Counted from the stretch's first letter, positions 42,402 through 51,394 are shown. The stretch: DNA of 58,644 nucleotides from CANNDT01 sp945876205 (GCA_947503365.1 CANNDT010000016.1:1-58644); one strand, 5' to 3'. The notes: generated by a model from the letters alone, not told the origin. Made by a program: numbers and translations.

Positions 42402-43253
42402 ATGCGCGTCGCCGTCCTCGTCATCGCCGCCGTCTTCTCTGCTGGCGCCCTGGATGTTCCACTTCAGGCGCAGCAGGGCACTGCTCAACCAGCGAACGCG
42501 CCCGATGTGAAGGCGCTCGTGTTCGAGCTCGCCAACTCGATGGGCATGCTGCGCGGGATGCAGCAGGAAGACTCGATCGTCACGCTCGAACAGTGGGCCA
42601 CGGGAACCGTGACGACGGGCCAGCAGCGCTCCGAGATTTCCGACTACCGGATGAGCGTTAACTACGCGCTGCCCGGCATGCGCCTCGATTTCGCCGCGAA
42701 GGCCGGTGATGCGCAGGCGCGCCGGTCCATTCAGGTCGTGTCCGGCGCGGTCTCATGGGATGAAGGCGAGCGCGGCAAGAGCCCGACGCCGATGCCCAGC
42801 GCTCTGAAGGATAGGCTCGTCCTGCTCTGGACCACGCCCATGGGCGTGGTCAAGGCAGCCCGCCTGGCAGGCCCGAATGCGAAGATCACGACCGCGGGGG
42901 GCGTGACCACGCTCTCGTTTCCTCTACCCGCTCCTGTACAGGACGTCGTCGTCAACGCGACGGTGCGAAAGGATCGGGGACTTGTCATGGCGCACCCGAC
43001 CGCGTTGCAGGACTTGGTCGGAACCTACATTACGAGGGTTCAGACCGCGGGTGCGGTCGTGGCCGACGTCACCTACGCGGAGTACGGCGACTGGAATTGG
43101 GACGACTACAAGTCGGACGTCATGCTGCCGCGCCGCACGGTGTTGAAGGCGTTTGGCCGGGTCCTGGAATTGACGACGAAGAATACGAATACGTACAACC
43201 CGTACGTGGTGATGCCGGTCCCTGACAACATGCGGCAGGCGGCATCGCGGTAA
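42402..43253 (+). CDS. Uncharacterised secreted protein
   Basis: 283 aa from ATG 42402. Signal peptide 1-24 ('VFSAGALDVPLQAQ'). 'FELANSMGMLRGMQQEDSIV', 'WATGTVTTGQQRSEISDYRM' and 'TYAEYGDWNWDDYKSDVMLP' suggest a beta-rich lipoprotein-carrier-like or MucB-like fold, but I do not recognise a family. It heads a same-strand run with DUF6152, DLSGVW, cytochrome c and receptor genes, so it is probably part of that envelope system. Confidence 0.65.
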   Translation: MRVAVLVIAAVFSAGALDVPLQAQQGTAQPANAPDVKALVFELANSMGMLRGMQQEDSIVTLEQWATGTVTTGQQRSEISDYRMSVNYALPGMRLDFAAKAGDAQARRSIQVVSGAVSWDEGERGKSPTPMPSALKDRLVLLWTTPMGVVKAARLAGPNAKITTAGGVTTLSFPLPAPVQDVVVNATVRKDRGLVMAHPTALQDLVGTYITRVQTAGAVVADVTYAEYGDWNWDDYKSDVMLPRRTVLKAFGRVLELTTKNTNTYNPYVVMPVPDNMRQAASR

Positions 43254-43291
43254 CGGCAGGGGCGTCGGTCGCCCCGAGAGAGGGAAGGGAC

Positions 43292-43687
43292 ATGAAAATC
43301 TGGAAGCTCTTGGCGTTTGCCGCAGTGCTCATGACGCAGCCGGTCGCGGCGCATCACGCGATCCAGGCTGAGTACGAGATGGGCAAGGAGGGGGCTTTTA
43401 CGGGGGTCATGACGCGGTTCGCCATGATCAACCCGCACTGCCGCTGGTTCTTCGAGGAGACGAAACCGGACGGGACAAAGGTGACGTGGGAGATGTCCGG
43501 GGCGGGCCCTGGCGCGCTGCGCGCCGCGGGCCTCGTCAGGATTTTCCAGGTCGGCGCGACCTACGAGGTCACGTTCGCGCCGGCGAAGAACGGCAGCAAC
43601 GTCGGCCGCGTGCGCACCATGAAGGCTCCCGATGGCAAGGTGATCACCTTGTTCCACGAGGATCCGACCAACGCGCTGAACAACTGA
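43292..43687 (+). CDS. DUF6152 family secreted protein
   Basis: 131 aa, signal peptide to 'TQPVAAHH', preceded by the ribosome site AGGGAAGGGA. 'HHAIQAEYEMGKEGAFTGVM', 'INPHCRWFFEETKPDG' and 'GPGALRAAGLVRIFQVGATY' fit the DUF6152 pattern with more divergence than the other copies (EYE in place of EFD). It lies 9 bp before a DLSGVW gene, repeating the pair seen at 18-21 kb. Confidence 0.8.
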   Translation: MKIWKLLAFAAVLMTQPVAAHHAIQAEYEMGKEGAFTGVMTRFAMINPHCRWFFEETKPDGTKVTWEMSGAGPGALRAAGLVRIFQVGATYEVTFAPAKNGSNVGRVRTMKAPDGKVITLFHEDPTNALNN

Positions 43688-43696
43688 GAGGGCGCC

Positions 43697-44536
43697 ATGC
43701 GTCGATTGATCGTTGCGGCCGCCGCCTTTGTCTGCTTCATGCCGGCGCACGCCGCGCTCCAGCAGCGCGCGGGCGCCGCGCAGAACGTCCCGACGCCGCG
43801 GACGGCCGGCGGCAAGCCTGACTTCAGCGGCGTGTGGGTGGGGACCGGGCAGGCCGGCCTCGTGCCCGACGCCCAGGGCAACGTCACGTTCCTGCAGCGG
43901 GGACGCCCGTGTCATCCAGGCCAGGAGTGCAAACCCGGCATCAACTTCGAGCGCGACAGCGGCGTGCGGCAGCGGACGGACACGAACCTCCCGTTGTACA
44001 AGGCGGAATTCTGGGACAAAGTCCAGGATCTCGACGTCAACGGGAACTTCAAGGACCCTGACATCAAGTGTTATCCGGAGGGGCTTCCCCGGATCGGCGC
44101 ACCCAGCAAGATCGTGCAGACGCCGACGGAGATCATCTTTCTCTACCAGAGTAAAAACACCTTTCGCGTGATCCCGACCGATGGCCGCGAGCACGACCCG
44201 GTCCGGTCGCAGGACCTGACCTACTACGGCGATTCGGTCGGCACGTGGGACGGAGACATGCTCGTGATCGATAGCGTGGGGTTCACCGACGAGAGCTGGC
44301 TCGGGTGGCCGGGCTACTTCCACACCAACAACATGCGGGTGGTCGAAACGCTCCGCCGCGAGGGCAACACGCTCACGTGGCAAGCGACGATTCACGATGC
44401 CGCCGTCCTGATGCAGCCCTGGCGGATGACGCCGGTTCGACGGACCGTGAACGCCAATCCGAAGGCGCTGCTGATTGAGGATCTGCCCTGCGAAGACCGC
44501 GACGCGGATCACATCGCGACGCGCGAGCGCGGCTAG
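43697..44536 (+). CDS. DLSGVW-family secreted protein
   Basis: 279 aa, signal peptide to 'MPAHAA'. 'PRTAGGKPDFSGVWVGTGQ', 'CYPEGLPRIG', 'VIPTDGREHDPVRSQDLTYY', 'GDSVGTWDGDMLVIDSVG' and 'HTNNMRVVETLRR' keep the family plan, but the usual Glu-Arg after the second His is Glu-Thr. Paired with the DUF6152 gene upstream and followed by the cytochrome gene 10 bp on. Confidence 0.82.
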   Translation: MRRLIVAAAAFVCFMPAHAALQQRAGAAQNVPTPRTAGGKPDFSGVWVGTGQAGLVPDAQGNVTFLQRGRPCHPGQECKPGINFERDSGVRQRTDTNLPLYKAEFWDKVQDLDVNGNFKDPDIKCYPEGLPRIGAPSKIVQTPTEIIFLYQSKNTFRVIPTDGREHDPVRSQDLTYYGDSVGTWDGDMLVIDSVGFTDESWLGWPGYFHTNNMRVVETLRREGNTLTWQATIHDAAVLMQPWRMTPVRRTVNANPKALLIEDLPCEDRDADHIATRERG

Positions 44537-44546
44537 GCCCCGATTC

Positions 44547-45692
44547 ATGAGTCTCACCAGGAAACATCTGCTTGCCTCAGCCGTCTGCGCCTGGGCGGTC
44601 AGCCTGCTCGGCGTCGTCTCCGCCGCCAGCCAGGCCGCGCCGCAGCCGCCGATGGCGGAGAACGTCTACCTGAACGTCCAGGTCCTCAAAGGCATTCCCG
44701 TCGATCGGTTCAACGACACGATGGGCATGTTTGCCTCGGCGCTGCTCCTCGACTGCGTTGGTTGCCACGACCCGAAGATCACCTCCGATACGAAAGCGTT
44801 CGCCATCGCCACGCCGCGCGTCCGGCGGGCGCGCCAGATGGTGCAGATGATGAACGCGATGAACCAGATGTATTTCGGCGGCCAGCAGCGCATCACCTGC
44901 TTCACCTGCCACAACGGCGATCCACAGCCGGAGCGCTCACCGAGCCTCCGGCTGCAGTACAGCGCGCTCGTCGAGGATCCCTCGTCGATGAAGTTCTTCC
45001 CAGACATCGCCGCGCCGCCGGCGGACCAGATCCTGGCGAAGTACATCCAGGCCGTCGGCGGGGCGCAGCGGCTTGCGGCGGTGACCAGTTACCGGGCGAC
45101 CGGCACCTACATCGGGTTCGATACCAGCGACACCGAGGTGCCGCTGGAGATCTTTTCGAAGGCACCCAACCAGCGGACGATGATTGCGCATCCGCCGGTC
45201 GGCCCGGATTTGATCTGGACCCACAACGGAAAGAACGCCTGGAAGTACCAGCCCAATACGCCGGTACCGCTGACCGAGATCACCGGCTGGAGCCTGATCG
45301 GCACGGGGATCGACGCGATGGCGTCCTATCCGGCGGCGCTCGGGAAAGCGTTCGCCTCGTGGCAGGTCGGCTTCGCCGACATCGAGGGACGCCAGGTGAT
45401 CGTCGTGCGCGGCACGAACCCGAACCAGTCGCCCGTGAACTTGTCTTTCGATGAGTCGGGCCTGCTCGTTCGCCTCGTGCGCTGGACTGAAACGGCCGCC
45501 GGCCCGGTGCCGGTCCAGATCGACTATTCCGATTACCGGGAGCTGGCGGGCGTCAAGATGCCGTTTCACTGGGTGATCACCTGGACCAATGGCCAGTCGA
45601 CCATTCAGCTGAAGGATATCCAGCCCAACGTCGCGATCCCTGAATCACGATTTGCGAGACCGAACGCCGCCGCTCCGGCGTTGGCGCCCTGA
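44547..45692 (+). CDS. Dihaem cytochrome c, photosynthetic-reaction-centre cytochrome subunit-like
   Basis: 381 aa from ATG 44547, signal peptide 1-29. Two haem-binding motifs, CVGCH and CFTCH, lie within 55 residues of each other in the N-terminal third, in the arrangement 'ENVYLNVQVLKGIPVDRFN...' typical of the reaction-centre cytochrome c subunit family. The C-terminal 220 residues are a separate beta-rich domain ('YRATGTYIGFDTSDTEVPLE', 'RQVIVVRGTNPNQSPVNLSF'). No photosynthesis gene is nearby; Acidobacteria carry many such proteins as periplasmic electron carriers. It precedes a TonB-dependent receptor by 76 bp. Confidence 0.82.
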   Translation: MSLTRKHLLASAVCAWAVSLLGVVSAASQAAPQPPMAENVYLNVQVLKGIPVDRFNDTMGMFASALLLDCVGCHDPKITSDTKAFAIATPRVRRARQMVQMMNAMNQMYFGGQQRITCFTCHNGDPQPERSPSLRLQYSALVEDPSSMKFFPDIAAPPADQILAKYIQAVGGAQRLAAVTSYRATGTYIGFDTSDTEVPLEIFSKAPNQRTMIAHPPVGPDLIWTHNGKNAWKYQPNTPVPLTEITGWSLIGTGIDAMASYPAALGKAFASWQVGFADIEGRQVIVVRGTNPNQSPVNLSFDESGLLVRLVRWTETAAGPVPVQIDYSDYRELAGVKMPFHWVITWTNGQSTIQLKDIQPNVAIPESRFARPNAAAPALAP

Positions 45693-45768
45693 GTCGCCCT
45701 CCCCGCACTCGGGACCCGAGTCTCACGCCCGGCCACGTGGTGTGTTAGCCGAAAGGACGTTACATCTC

Positions 45769-48609
45769 ATGATTCGATCTTGTTCGTTCGTCAGGACGGC
45801 GGTGGTGTTCGCCGCGCTTCTCTCGGTTCCCTCGCTGGCGCGGGCGCAGGCGTCCATCTCTGGCGTGGTCACCGACGAGAGCGGCGCCGCCATTCCGGGC
45901 GTCACGGTCGAAGCCGCAAGTCCGGCGCTGATTGAAAAGATTCGCACCGTGTTCACCGACGCGGCTGGGCTCTACCGCCTGGTGGATCTTCGCCCGGGCG
46001 TCTACAAGGTGACGTTCACGCTGCCCGGCTTCAGCACGTTCGTGCGCGACGGACTCACGCTGGAGGGGGCGTCGACAGTGACCGTCAATGGCCAGATGAA
46101 GGTAGGCGCGCTCGAGGAGACCCTCACGGTCACGGGCGAGGGCCCCATCGTCGACGTCTCGAGCACCGCGAAAGAGCAGGTCATGACCCGCGAGCTGCTC
46201 AACGTCATCCCGACCGGCCGGCAGGTGTGGACGGTGGCGGTGACGATGCCGGGCGTCACGCTGTCCGGCCAGGACGTCGGCGGCGCCGGCGGACTGCAGC
46301 AGACCCGCATGCGCGCCTTCGGTACCGTTGAGCAGGAAGTGACCATCCAGGTGGACGGCATCCTGATGAACAGCGTCCACGGCGGCGGCAGCACGAACCA
46401 GTACTTCAACGACGGGATGACTCAGGAGATATCGGTCCAAACCGGTGCCCTGGGTGCTGAAACCCAGACCGGTGGCGTGCGCCTGAACATGATCCCGGAG
46501 ACGGGCAGCAACCAGTTACACGGCTCGCTCGTGGCCATTGCGGTCCCCAACTCCAGTTTCCAGAGCAACAACCTGGACGACAACCTGCGCAACTTCAAGT
46601 GCGGGCCGACCCAGGCGCCCTGCGGGCTGACGTCGGTCAATGGTGTGGCCAGGATTGGCGACTACAACTTCTCCGGCGGCGGCCGCATCAAGAGGGACCG
46701 GCTCTGGTTCTTCGCCTCGTCGCGCACGGAAATCGGCGACACCACCTGGCCAAACGTGGACTACCTCGAAGGAAACCGCATCTACGTGGTATCCGGCCGT
46801 CTCACCTACCAGGCGGATGCGACGAACAAGTTCACCGGCTTCTACGAGCGGAACAAGAAGACCAAGACGGCCCAGTCGCCGGCGATTGGCACCACCTTCG
46901 AGGCCGCCAACAATCGTCCCGGCGACGACCCGTACGAAATGGCGCAATTGAAGTGGACGGGCACGATGAGCTCGCGCCTGCTGCTCGAAGGCGGCTGGGG
47001 GTTCAACGCGATCCGCTTCATGACGGCCTACCAGGAAGGCATCCGGCAGGAGCGCGGCACGCCCGATTGGTACAGGGTGGTCGCCCGCCGCGACCTCGGG
47101 TTGAACACCCTGACGACCGCAGGCACGCCCGAGACGAACACGCTCACCCACCGCAACGCGGTCTATGGGTCGGCCACATACGTGACCGGGGCGCACTCGT
47201 TCAAGGTCGGCGGTCAACTGAGTGGCGGCCCGTTGCGCACCATCGTCGACGCGAACGGCGACCTCATTCAGCAGTATCGCAACCGCATTCCAGAGTCGGT
47301 TCTCGTCTACAACACCCCGTACGACACCCAGGTCGATACTGACCACGACGACGGCCTCTATGCGCAGGACACCTGGCGGAAGGGGAACCTGACGACAAGC
47401 CTGGGTCTCCGCTACGACTATTTTGCGTCGTCGATTCCCGAGCAGCGCGCGGCCGCGGGTCGCTTCGTGCCGGCACGCCAGTTTCCTAAGATCGCCTCGC
47501 CGACGTTCCACGACATGGCGCCGCGCATCAACATCTCTTACGACCTGTTTGGCGACGGCAAGACGGCCATCAAGGCCGGCTTCAGCAAGTTCGTCAATCG
47601 CATGACGGCGGGCACGCTCGTGAGCCCCGTCAACCCCCTGGCTCAAACCACCGACACGAGGACATGGGCGGACCTCAACCGCGACGACATCGCACAGGAC
47701 AACGAAATCGGTCCGCGCAACAGCGCGGCGTTCGGGACCTCGACCACGAGGGCCATCGATCCGGGCATCGTGCGGCCGTTCAACCGCTTTTACAACCTCA
47801 GCGCGGACCGTCAGCTCACCCGCGGTCTGTCGGTCGGCGCCGGTGTCTATCGCCGCGACTTCCACAACCTGATTAACTCGGACAATATTCTCGTGTCGCC
47901 GGCCGACTACACGGCTCGCACCGTCGCCAACCCGCTCGGCGGCGAGCCGCTGACCATCTACAACCTCAATCCGGCCAAGCGCACCGCGCAGCAGATCGTG
48001 GACGTCAACGATTCGAACCTGGCGTACCTCTACACCGGCTACGACGTGAACTTCCAGCTGCGTCTCGGTCAGGGCCGCGTCATTGGTGGGTTCACCACCG
48101 AGAAGTGGGTCAGCGACGCGTGCAGCCTCGACGATCCCAATAGCCCGATCCTGGCCAACGCCTATGCGGGATCAACGGGCGGACGATACTGCCAGCAGAG
48201 CGACTTCGACATTCCGTACCAGACGCAGGCCAAACTCACGGGCTTCTATCCCATGCCGTGGTACGGCATCGAAGTGAGCGGTGTCGCCATGAGCTTTCCG
48301 GGCGCGCGGTCGTTCACCAATTACACCGTCACGCCAGCCATCTCGCCGGGCCTCACCCAGGCGAGCATCACCGTTCCGCTGGTCGCGCCTGGCGACAAGT
48401 ACTACGATCAGCGCTTTCAGTTCGACCTGGGCCTGGCCAAGTCGATCAACTTCAGCCAGCGGAAGCTGCGTCTGCAGGTCGACCTGTTCAATCTGTTCAA
48501 CGCGAACACCATCATGTCCGAGTTCCAGACGTACGGCCCTCGCCTCGACCAGCCCCAGGAAGTGCTGGTGGGCCGCCTCATACGCCTCGGCATGCAGTTC
48601 CACTTCTGA
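45769..48609 (+). CDS. TonB-dependent receptor, Oar-like with carboxypeptidase-regulatory domain
   Basis: 946 aa from ATG 45769 after GAAAGGA. Signal peptide to 'LARAQ'; regulatory domain 'ASISGVVTDESGAAIPGVTV' (about 25-105); plug about 110-215 with 'QVDGILMNSVHGGG'; C-terminal barrel ending 'LIRLGMQFHF', a terminal Phe as needed for outer-membrane assembly. Related to the 14732 receptor but clearly a different subgroup. Likely takes up a substrate processed by the upstream secreted proteins. Confidence 0.92.
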   Translation: MIRSCSFVRTAVVFAALLSVPSLARAQASISGVVTDESGAAIPGVTVEAASPALIEKIRTVFTDAAGLYRLVDLRPGVYKVTFTLPGFSTFVRDGLTLEGASTVTVNGQMKVGALEETLTVTGEGPIVDVSSTAKEQVMTRELLNVIPTGRQVWTVAVTMPGVTLSGQDVGGAGGLQQTRMRAFGTVEQEVTIQVDGILMNSVHGGGSTNQYFNDGMTQEISVQTGALGAETQTGGVRLNMIPETGSNQLHGSLVAIAVPNSSFQSNNLDDNLRNFKCGPTQAPCGLTSVNGVARIGDYNFSGGGRIKRDRLWFFASSRTEIGDTTWPNVDYLEGNRIYVVSGRLTYQADATNKFTGFYERNKKTKTAQSPAIGTTFEAANNRPGDDPYEMAQLKWTGTMSSRLLLEGGWGFNAIRFMTAYQEGIRQERGTPDWYRVVARRDLGLNTLTTAGTPETNTLTHRNAVYGSATYVTGAHSFKVGGQLSGGPLRTIVDANGDLIQQYRNRIPESVLVYNTPYDTQVDTDHDDGLYAQDTWRKGNLTTSLGLRYDYFASSIPEQRAAAGRFVPARQFPKIASPTFHDMAPRINISYDLFGDGKTAIKAGFSKFVNRMTAGTLVSPVNPLAQTTDTRTWADLNRDDIAQDNEIGPRNSAAFGTSTTRAIDPGIVRPFNRFYNLSADRQLTRGLSVGAGVYRRDFHNLINSDNILVSPADYTARTVANPLGGEPLTIYNLNPAKRTAQQIVDVNDSNLAYLYTGYDVNFQLRLGQGRVIGGFTTEKWVSDACSLDDPNSPILANAYAGSTGGRYCQQSDFDIPYQTQAKLTGFYPMPWYGIEVSGVAMSFPGARSFTNYTVTPAISPGLTQASITVPLVAPGDKYYDQRFQFDLGLAKSINFSQRKLRLQVDLFNLFNANTIMSEFQTYGPRLDQPQEVLVGRLIRLGMQFHF

Positions 48610-48640
48610 GGCGCTCGAGCGCTCCGTGCGTTTCTTACTC

Positions 48641-48691
48641 CTGAACTGTTAACCGGAGGGTTGCTGGTTCGAATCCAGCCCGAGGATCACA
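48641..48691 (+). pseudogene. tRNA-like 3' half (possible tRNA-Asn remnant)
   Basis: A perfect T-arm, GCTGG-TTCGAAT-CCAGC (48663-48679), follows an anticodon-loop-like CTGTTAA (GTT at 48648-48650). The anticodon stem is imperfect, no matching 5' acceptor strand or D-arm exists upstream, and there is no CCA. Best read as a tRNA fragment, for instance a relic of integration. The rest of 48692-48906 has no recognisable gene. Confidence 0.45.
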
Positions 48692-48906
48692 CAGGAACGC
48701 CTTCGCGATCACGCTGCCAGCAGAGCGGCGACCTCTGGAGTCTCCTGATCCGTCTTCCGCTTGATCAGGACGCTTACGGCGGGGGGCGACCGTCCGTCCG
48801 ATCCGTCCGGCAAAGCTCCCCGCCTGTTCGGTCCGTGACTGAAGAGATGCCGCTTCGGCGAGGAGCGCCGCGGCGCGCTCGTCGGCGATCCCGGGCTGCT
48901 TCCTCC

Positions 48907-50007
48907 TCAGGACACCACGATCGGAGCGGGCGAGTCCTCCGCGGCCAGGGGCAGGTCGATCATGAAGACGCAGCCCTTGCCAGGCAGATTGCGGAACTGG
49001 ATGTCGCCCCCGTGCATGCCGACTGCCTTTCGAGCGATCGAGAGCCCGAGGCCGAGACCGGTGCGGTCCTCCCTGCGCCGGGCGGCGAACGCCGTGAACG
49101 GTTCATTGGCTCCGTCGGGAAAGCCGCCGCACTCGTCTTCCACCTCGATATGCACGCGTCTGGCTTGCCGAAGGGCTCGAAGCACCACGCGTCCGCCGGC
49201 GGGCGTGTACTTGAACGCGTTGTTCAAGAGGTTCATCACCGCTGACTCGAGCAGCTGCGGGTCGGCAGTCACGGTCAGGTCGGGGTCCACCCGGTCTATG
49301 GCGAAGCGCAGGCTGCGGCTCTCGGCGTGCAGTTGGCCAACCATCGCGAGTCCGCTCAGGAAGGCGGCGACCGGTATCCGCTCGCTCTGCTGGATGTTGG
49401 CGCTCATCCGGATGTCAGTCAGCGTGTTCTCGACAAGGTCGCGCAGGCTCGTGAGGCTGCGGCTCAGCACGGTCCCCGTACTTCCGTTGATCGCCACGGT
49501 TCCCCGTTTCAACGCGTGAAAGGCGAGAAGCGCCGTATTGAGACCGTTCCGGATTTCGTGAGCGAGTTGTCCGGATTGCTCGATTTGTTCCGCCGATCGC
49601 GATTCGGCGGTGATGCGCGCATGTTCAGTGACGGCTTCGGCCATTGCCGTGTCGAGGCACCGATTCAGCGTGTGGAATTCTTCGGACGCGATCGGAAGGT
49701 TCTGCTCGACGGCCACCTCGGTAATGGCCTGGCAGATATCGCCGTAATCGTGGACCACCTGAGAAACGTTGAACCCCAGTGCCCGCAACTCCCCCCCGTG
49801 TTGGGTTGCTGACACACCGATGGTCTCCTGAGGAAACGGGTGTGCCGTCGCCTTCAGTCTGAGAGCCTCGGAGAGCTGAGTCAGGAACAACGGTATTCCG
49901 TGCTCGAGCTCACTCGTCGACACGAGCGGCCAGGGGCGATCGGTCAGTTTCTCCCGAGCCCTCTTGATAATTGCGTCGCGATAGGAGTGGATGAATTCAT
50001 GGAGCAT
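48907..50007 (-). CDS. Sensor histidine kinase with N-terminal RsbRD-type domain
   Basis: 366 aa from ATG 50007. No membrane segment. The N-terminal ~150 residues resemble the RsbR/RsbRD sensor domain ('MLHEFIHSYRDAIIKRAREK', 'VSQVVHDYGDICQAITEVAV'). The H-box is 'GQLAHEIRNGLNTALLAF'; N-box 'NLLNNAFKYTP'; G-boxes 'DECGGFP' and 'GLGLGLSIARKAVGMHGG'. A cytosolic kinase probably acting with an unlinked response regulator. A small gene ends 7 bp upstream. Confidence 0.88.
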   Translation of the reverse strand: MLHEFIHSYRDAIIKRAREKLTDRPWPLVSTSELEHGIPLFLTQLSEALRLKATAHPFPQETIGVSATQHGGELRALGFNVSQVVHDYGDICQAITEVAVEQNLPIASEEFHTLNRCLDTAMAEAVTEHARITAESRSAEQIEQSGQLAHEIRNGLNTALLAFHALKRGTVAINGSTGTVLSRSLTSLRDLVENTLTDIRMSANIQQSERIPVAAFLSGLAMVGQLHAESRSLRFAIDRVDPDLTVTADPQLLESAVMNLLNNAFKYTPAGGRVVLRALRQARRVHIEVEDECGGFPDGANEPFTAFAARRREDRTGLGLGLSIARKAVGMHGGDIQFRNLPGKGCVFMIDLPLAAEDSPAPIVVS

Positions 50008-50014
50008 TGAAACC

Positions 50015-50182
50015 TCAGCGAGGCTTTCCAGCTCGCGAAGGTGCGGCTTCGTTCCGGGGCTTTCTCTTTCTGGAGGGGGCATCCTTGGACGCCTCTTCCT
50101 CGGCTATCCTCTTCACGATTTCGACGGGAACCGCTTCGAAATACTTCGGGGACTTCCGCAATGCTCCGTTTGTTTTCGCCAT
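50015..50182 (-). CDS. Small hypothetical protein upstream of the histidine kinase
   Basis: 55 aa, 'MAKTNGALRKSPKYFEAVPV' then 'EIVKRIAEEEASKD' and a basic tail. The helical, charged composition looks protein-like and better than the competing frames, and the stop is 7 bp before the kinase start, so the two would be co-translated. No family recognised. Confidence 0.4.
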   Translation of the reverse strand: MAKTNGALRKSPKYFEAVPVEIVKRIAEEEASKDAPSRKRKPRNEAAPSRAGKPR

Positions 50183-50366
50183 CCATGAACAGTACTTGTC
50201 CCCCCCCTCATGCGGGTTAGATCCTTTGAATACCGGCCCGTCTTCCTTAGCGCCAGCGAACCGCTCAACTAAGCGGTGTCTACCGCGGGGACTCGAAAAC
50301 GCCTCGCGGGGGGGCGGGAGAGTTCTGTTTAAGGGGACGCGCGTATACTTATCAGACCTGTTACCA

Positions 50367-50398
50367 TATAATACGATTACGTCACGTTAGTTTAACGT
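50367..50398 (+). promoter_or_regulatory. Promoter -10 and inverted-repeat operator for the 93-aa gene
   Basis: TATAAT (50367-50372) followed by ACGTTA-GTT-TAACGT (50384-50398), an inverted repeat placed just after the expected transcription start. No good -35 is seen. 50183-50366 contains nothing else I can name. Confidence 0.5.
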
Positions 50399-50426
50399 TT
50401 GTGCGTTGCGCCAAAGGAGAGTGGCC

Positions 50427-50708
50427 ATGGGCGGTCGGAGCAAGAAGGTGCCGAGGAACTTCAAAGGCATGCTGCAGTCGGATGTTCCGCAAGGTCGCAA
50501 TGGAAAGCACAAGAAGATTGTGACCAGGATTCTGTCCGATCTCGATCAGGTGGACGACGGCGTCGCGCTCAAGGTGCCGTTGGCACAATTGACAGACAGC
50601 AAGGAAAAGGTACGGTCGGCGTTGAATCGTGCGACCCGGAAAAGCGGACGCAATGTGGCCACGGCCAGCGATGGCGCCTTCCTGTATGTGTGGAATGAAG
50701 CACCGTAG
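50427..50708 (+). CDS. Small basic protein of unknown function
   Basis: 93 aa from ATG 50427 with ribosome site AAAGGAGAG. Lys/Arg-rich N-terminus 'MGGRSKKVPRNFKGMLQSDV', then a compact region 'DQVDDGVALKVPLAQLTDSK' and 'KVRSALNRATRKSGRNVATA'. The second half has the look of a small winged-helix-like nucleic-acid binder. It has its own promoter and an inverted-repeat operator, and stands alone among debris; probably mobile or stress-related, but no family is recognised. Confidence 0.6.
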   Translation: MGGRSKKVPRNFKGMLQSDVPQGRNGKHKKIVTRILSDLDQVDDGVALKVPLAQLTDSKEKVRSALNRATRKSGRNVATASDGAFLYVWNEAP

Positions 50709-50782
50709 ACGACGATAGCTGCCGACTCGCCTTCCATCACGCCGCCGGGCTTCCGCAGCCCGAGCTTTTCCTTCAACCACGT

Positions 50783-50925
50783 GCACTGTTCCGTCTGGCC
50801 ATGGTGACGCTGACCAACGTCGCGCATCTCATACAGCGTCGCTTCGCCAGCGACGTCTGCTCCGTCTATCTGCTCGAGCCAGACCGCAGCAACCTGGTGC
50901 TGGCCGGCAAGGAGCTGGCCCCGAT
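50783..50925 (+). pseudogene. GAF-domain fragment (PtsP/EI-Ntr-like)
   Basis: Reading 'LFRLAMVTLTNVAHLIQRRF' and 'ASDVCSVYLLEPDRSNLVLA' matches the start of the GAF domain in nitrogen-type enzyme I (PtsP). The homology stops after about 45 residues and the frame then runs into unrelated sequence. No PTS domain follows. Confidence 0.6.
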
Positions 50926-51022
50926 CGTCGGCGAGAGCGCATCCGATCTCGGCATCTGTGGGAAGGGGAGAGAGGGGGCGTCAGGGTCGTAGAACCGACC
51001 TGCGTTAACCTGTGGGAGGCCG

Positions 51023-51170
51023 CTAATGCTTCCTATGAGCCTGTTCCAGCGAGATGCCAGAGCGCATGCGTGCCACGACCGTCTGAAATCGAGTGGAGGC
51101 TTGGACTTGAGCGGGATTGAAGTTTTGCGGAATCCACACATCCGCTTCACTAAACAGGCTGAATCCTTCA
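51023..51170 (-). pseudogene. MacB/FtsX-like ABC permease fragment
   Basis: Minus-strand reading 'SEADVWIPQNFNPAQ' and 'FQTVVARMRSGISLEQA' matches the periplasmic domain of MacB-like permeases ('VARLKPGVSLEQA' type). It ends abruptly at 'HRKH-stop' inside a 15-bp repeat shared with 36497-36511. Only about 45 residues remain. Confidence 0.5.
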
Positions 51171-51394
51171 GCGATGCACGTCGCCAGCGTGCTCCGCGGG
51201 CATGCCAGCGACCAGGTCGTGGCGCGCGGGCACGACAAGCTGAGCACGTTCGGGTTGCTGCCGAACGCCTCGGTGGCCGAGGTGCGCGGATACATTCAGC
51301 AACTCACGGCGCTTGGCTGTTGCGGCTGACCGACGATGCCTATGCCGTGCTCGCGCTGACGGCGAAGGGCCTGGGACTGCTCAAGGACGAACAC
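51171..51394 (+). pseudogene. recQ: recQ internal fragment (third copy)
   Basis: 'MHVASVLRGHASDQVVARGH' to 'GYIQQLTALG' corresponds to the RQC winged-helix part of RecQ. A one-base deletion near 51317 shifts the frame, after which 'LTDDAYAVLALTAKGLGLLK' continues. The last ~75 bp differ from the intact recQ at only two positions, while the first part differs more, so the fragment is mosaic. Confidence 0.85.

Noticed and set aside
44547..45692. Evidence for phototrophy
   Set aside because: Only a reaction-centre cytochrome-like subunit is present; such proteins are widespread in non-phototrophic Acidobacteria and there are no other photosynthesis genes.
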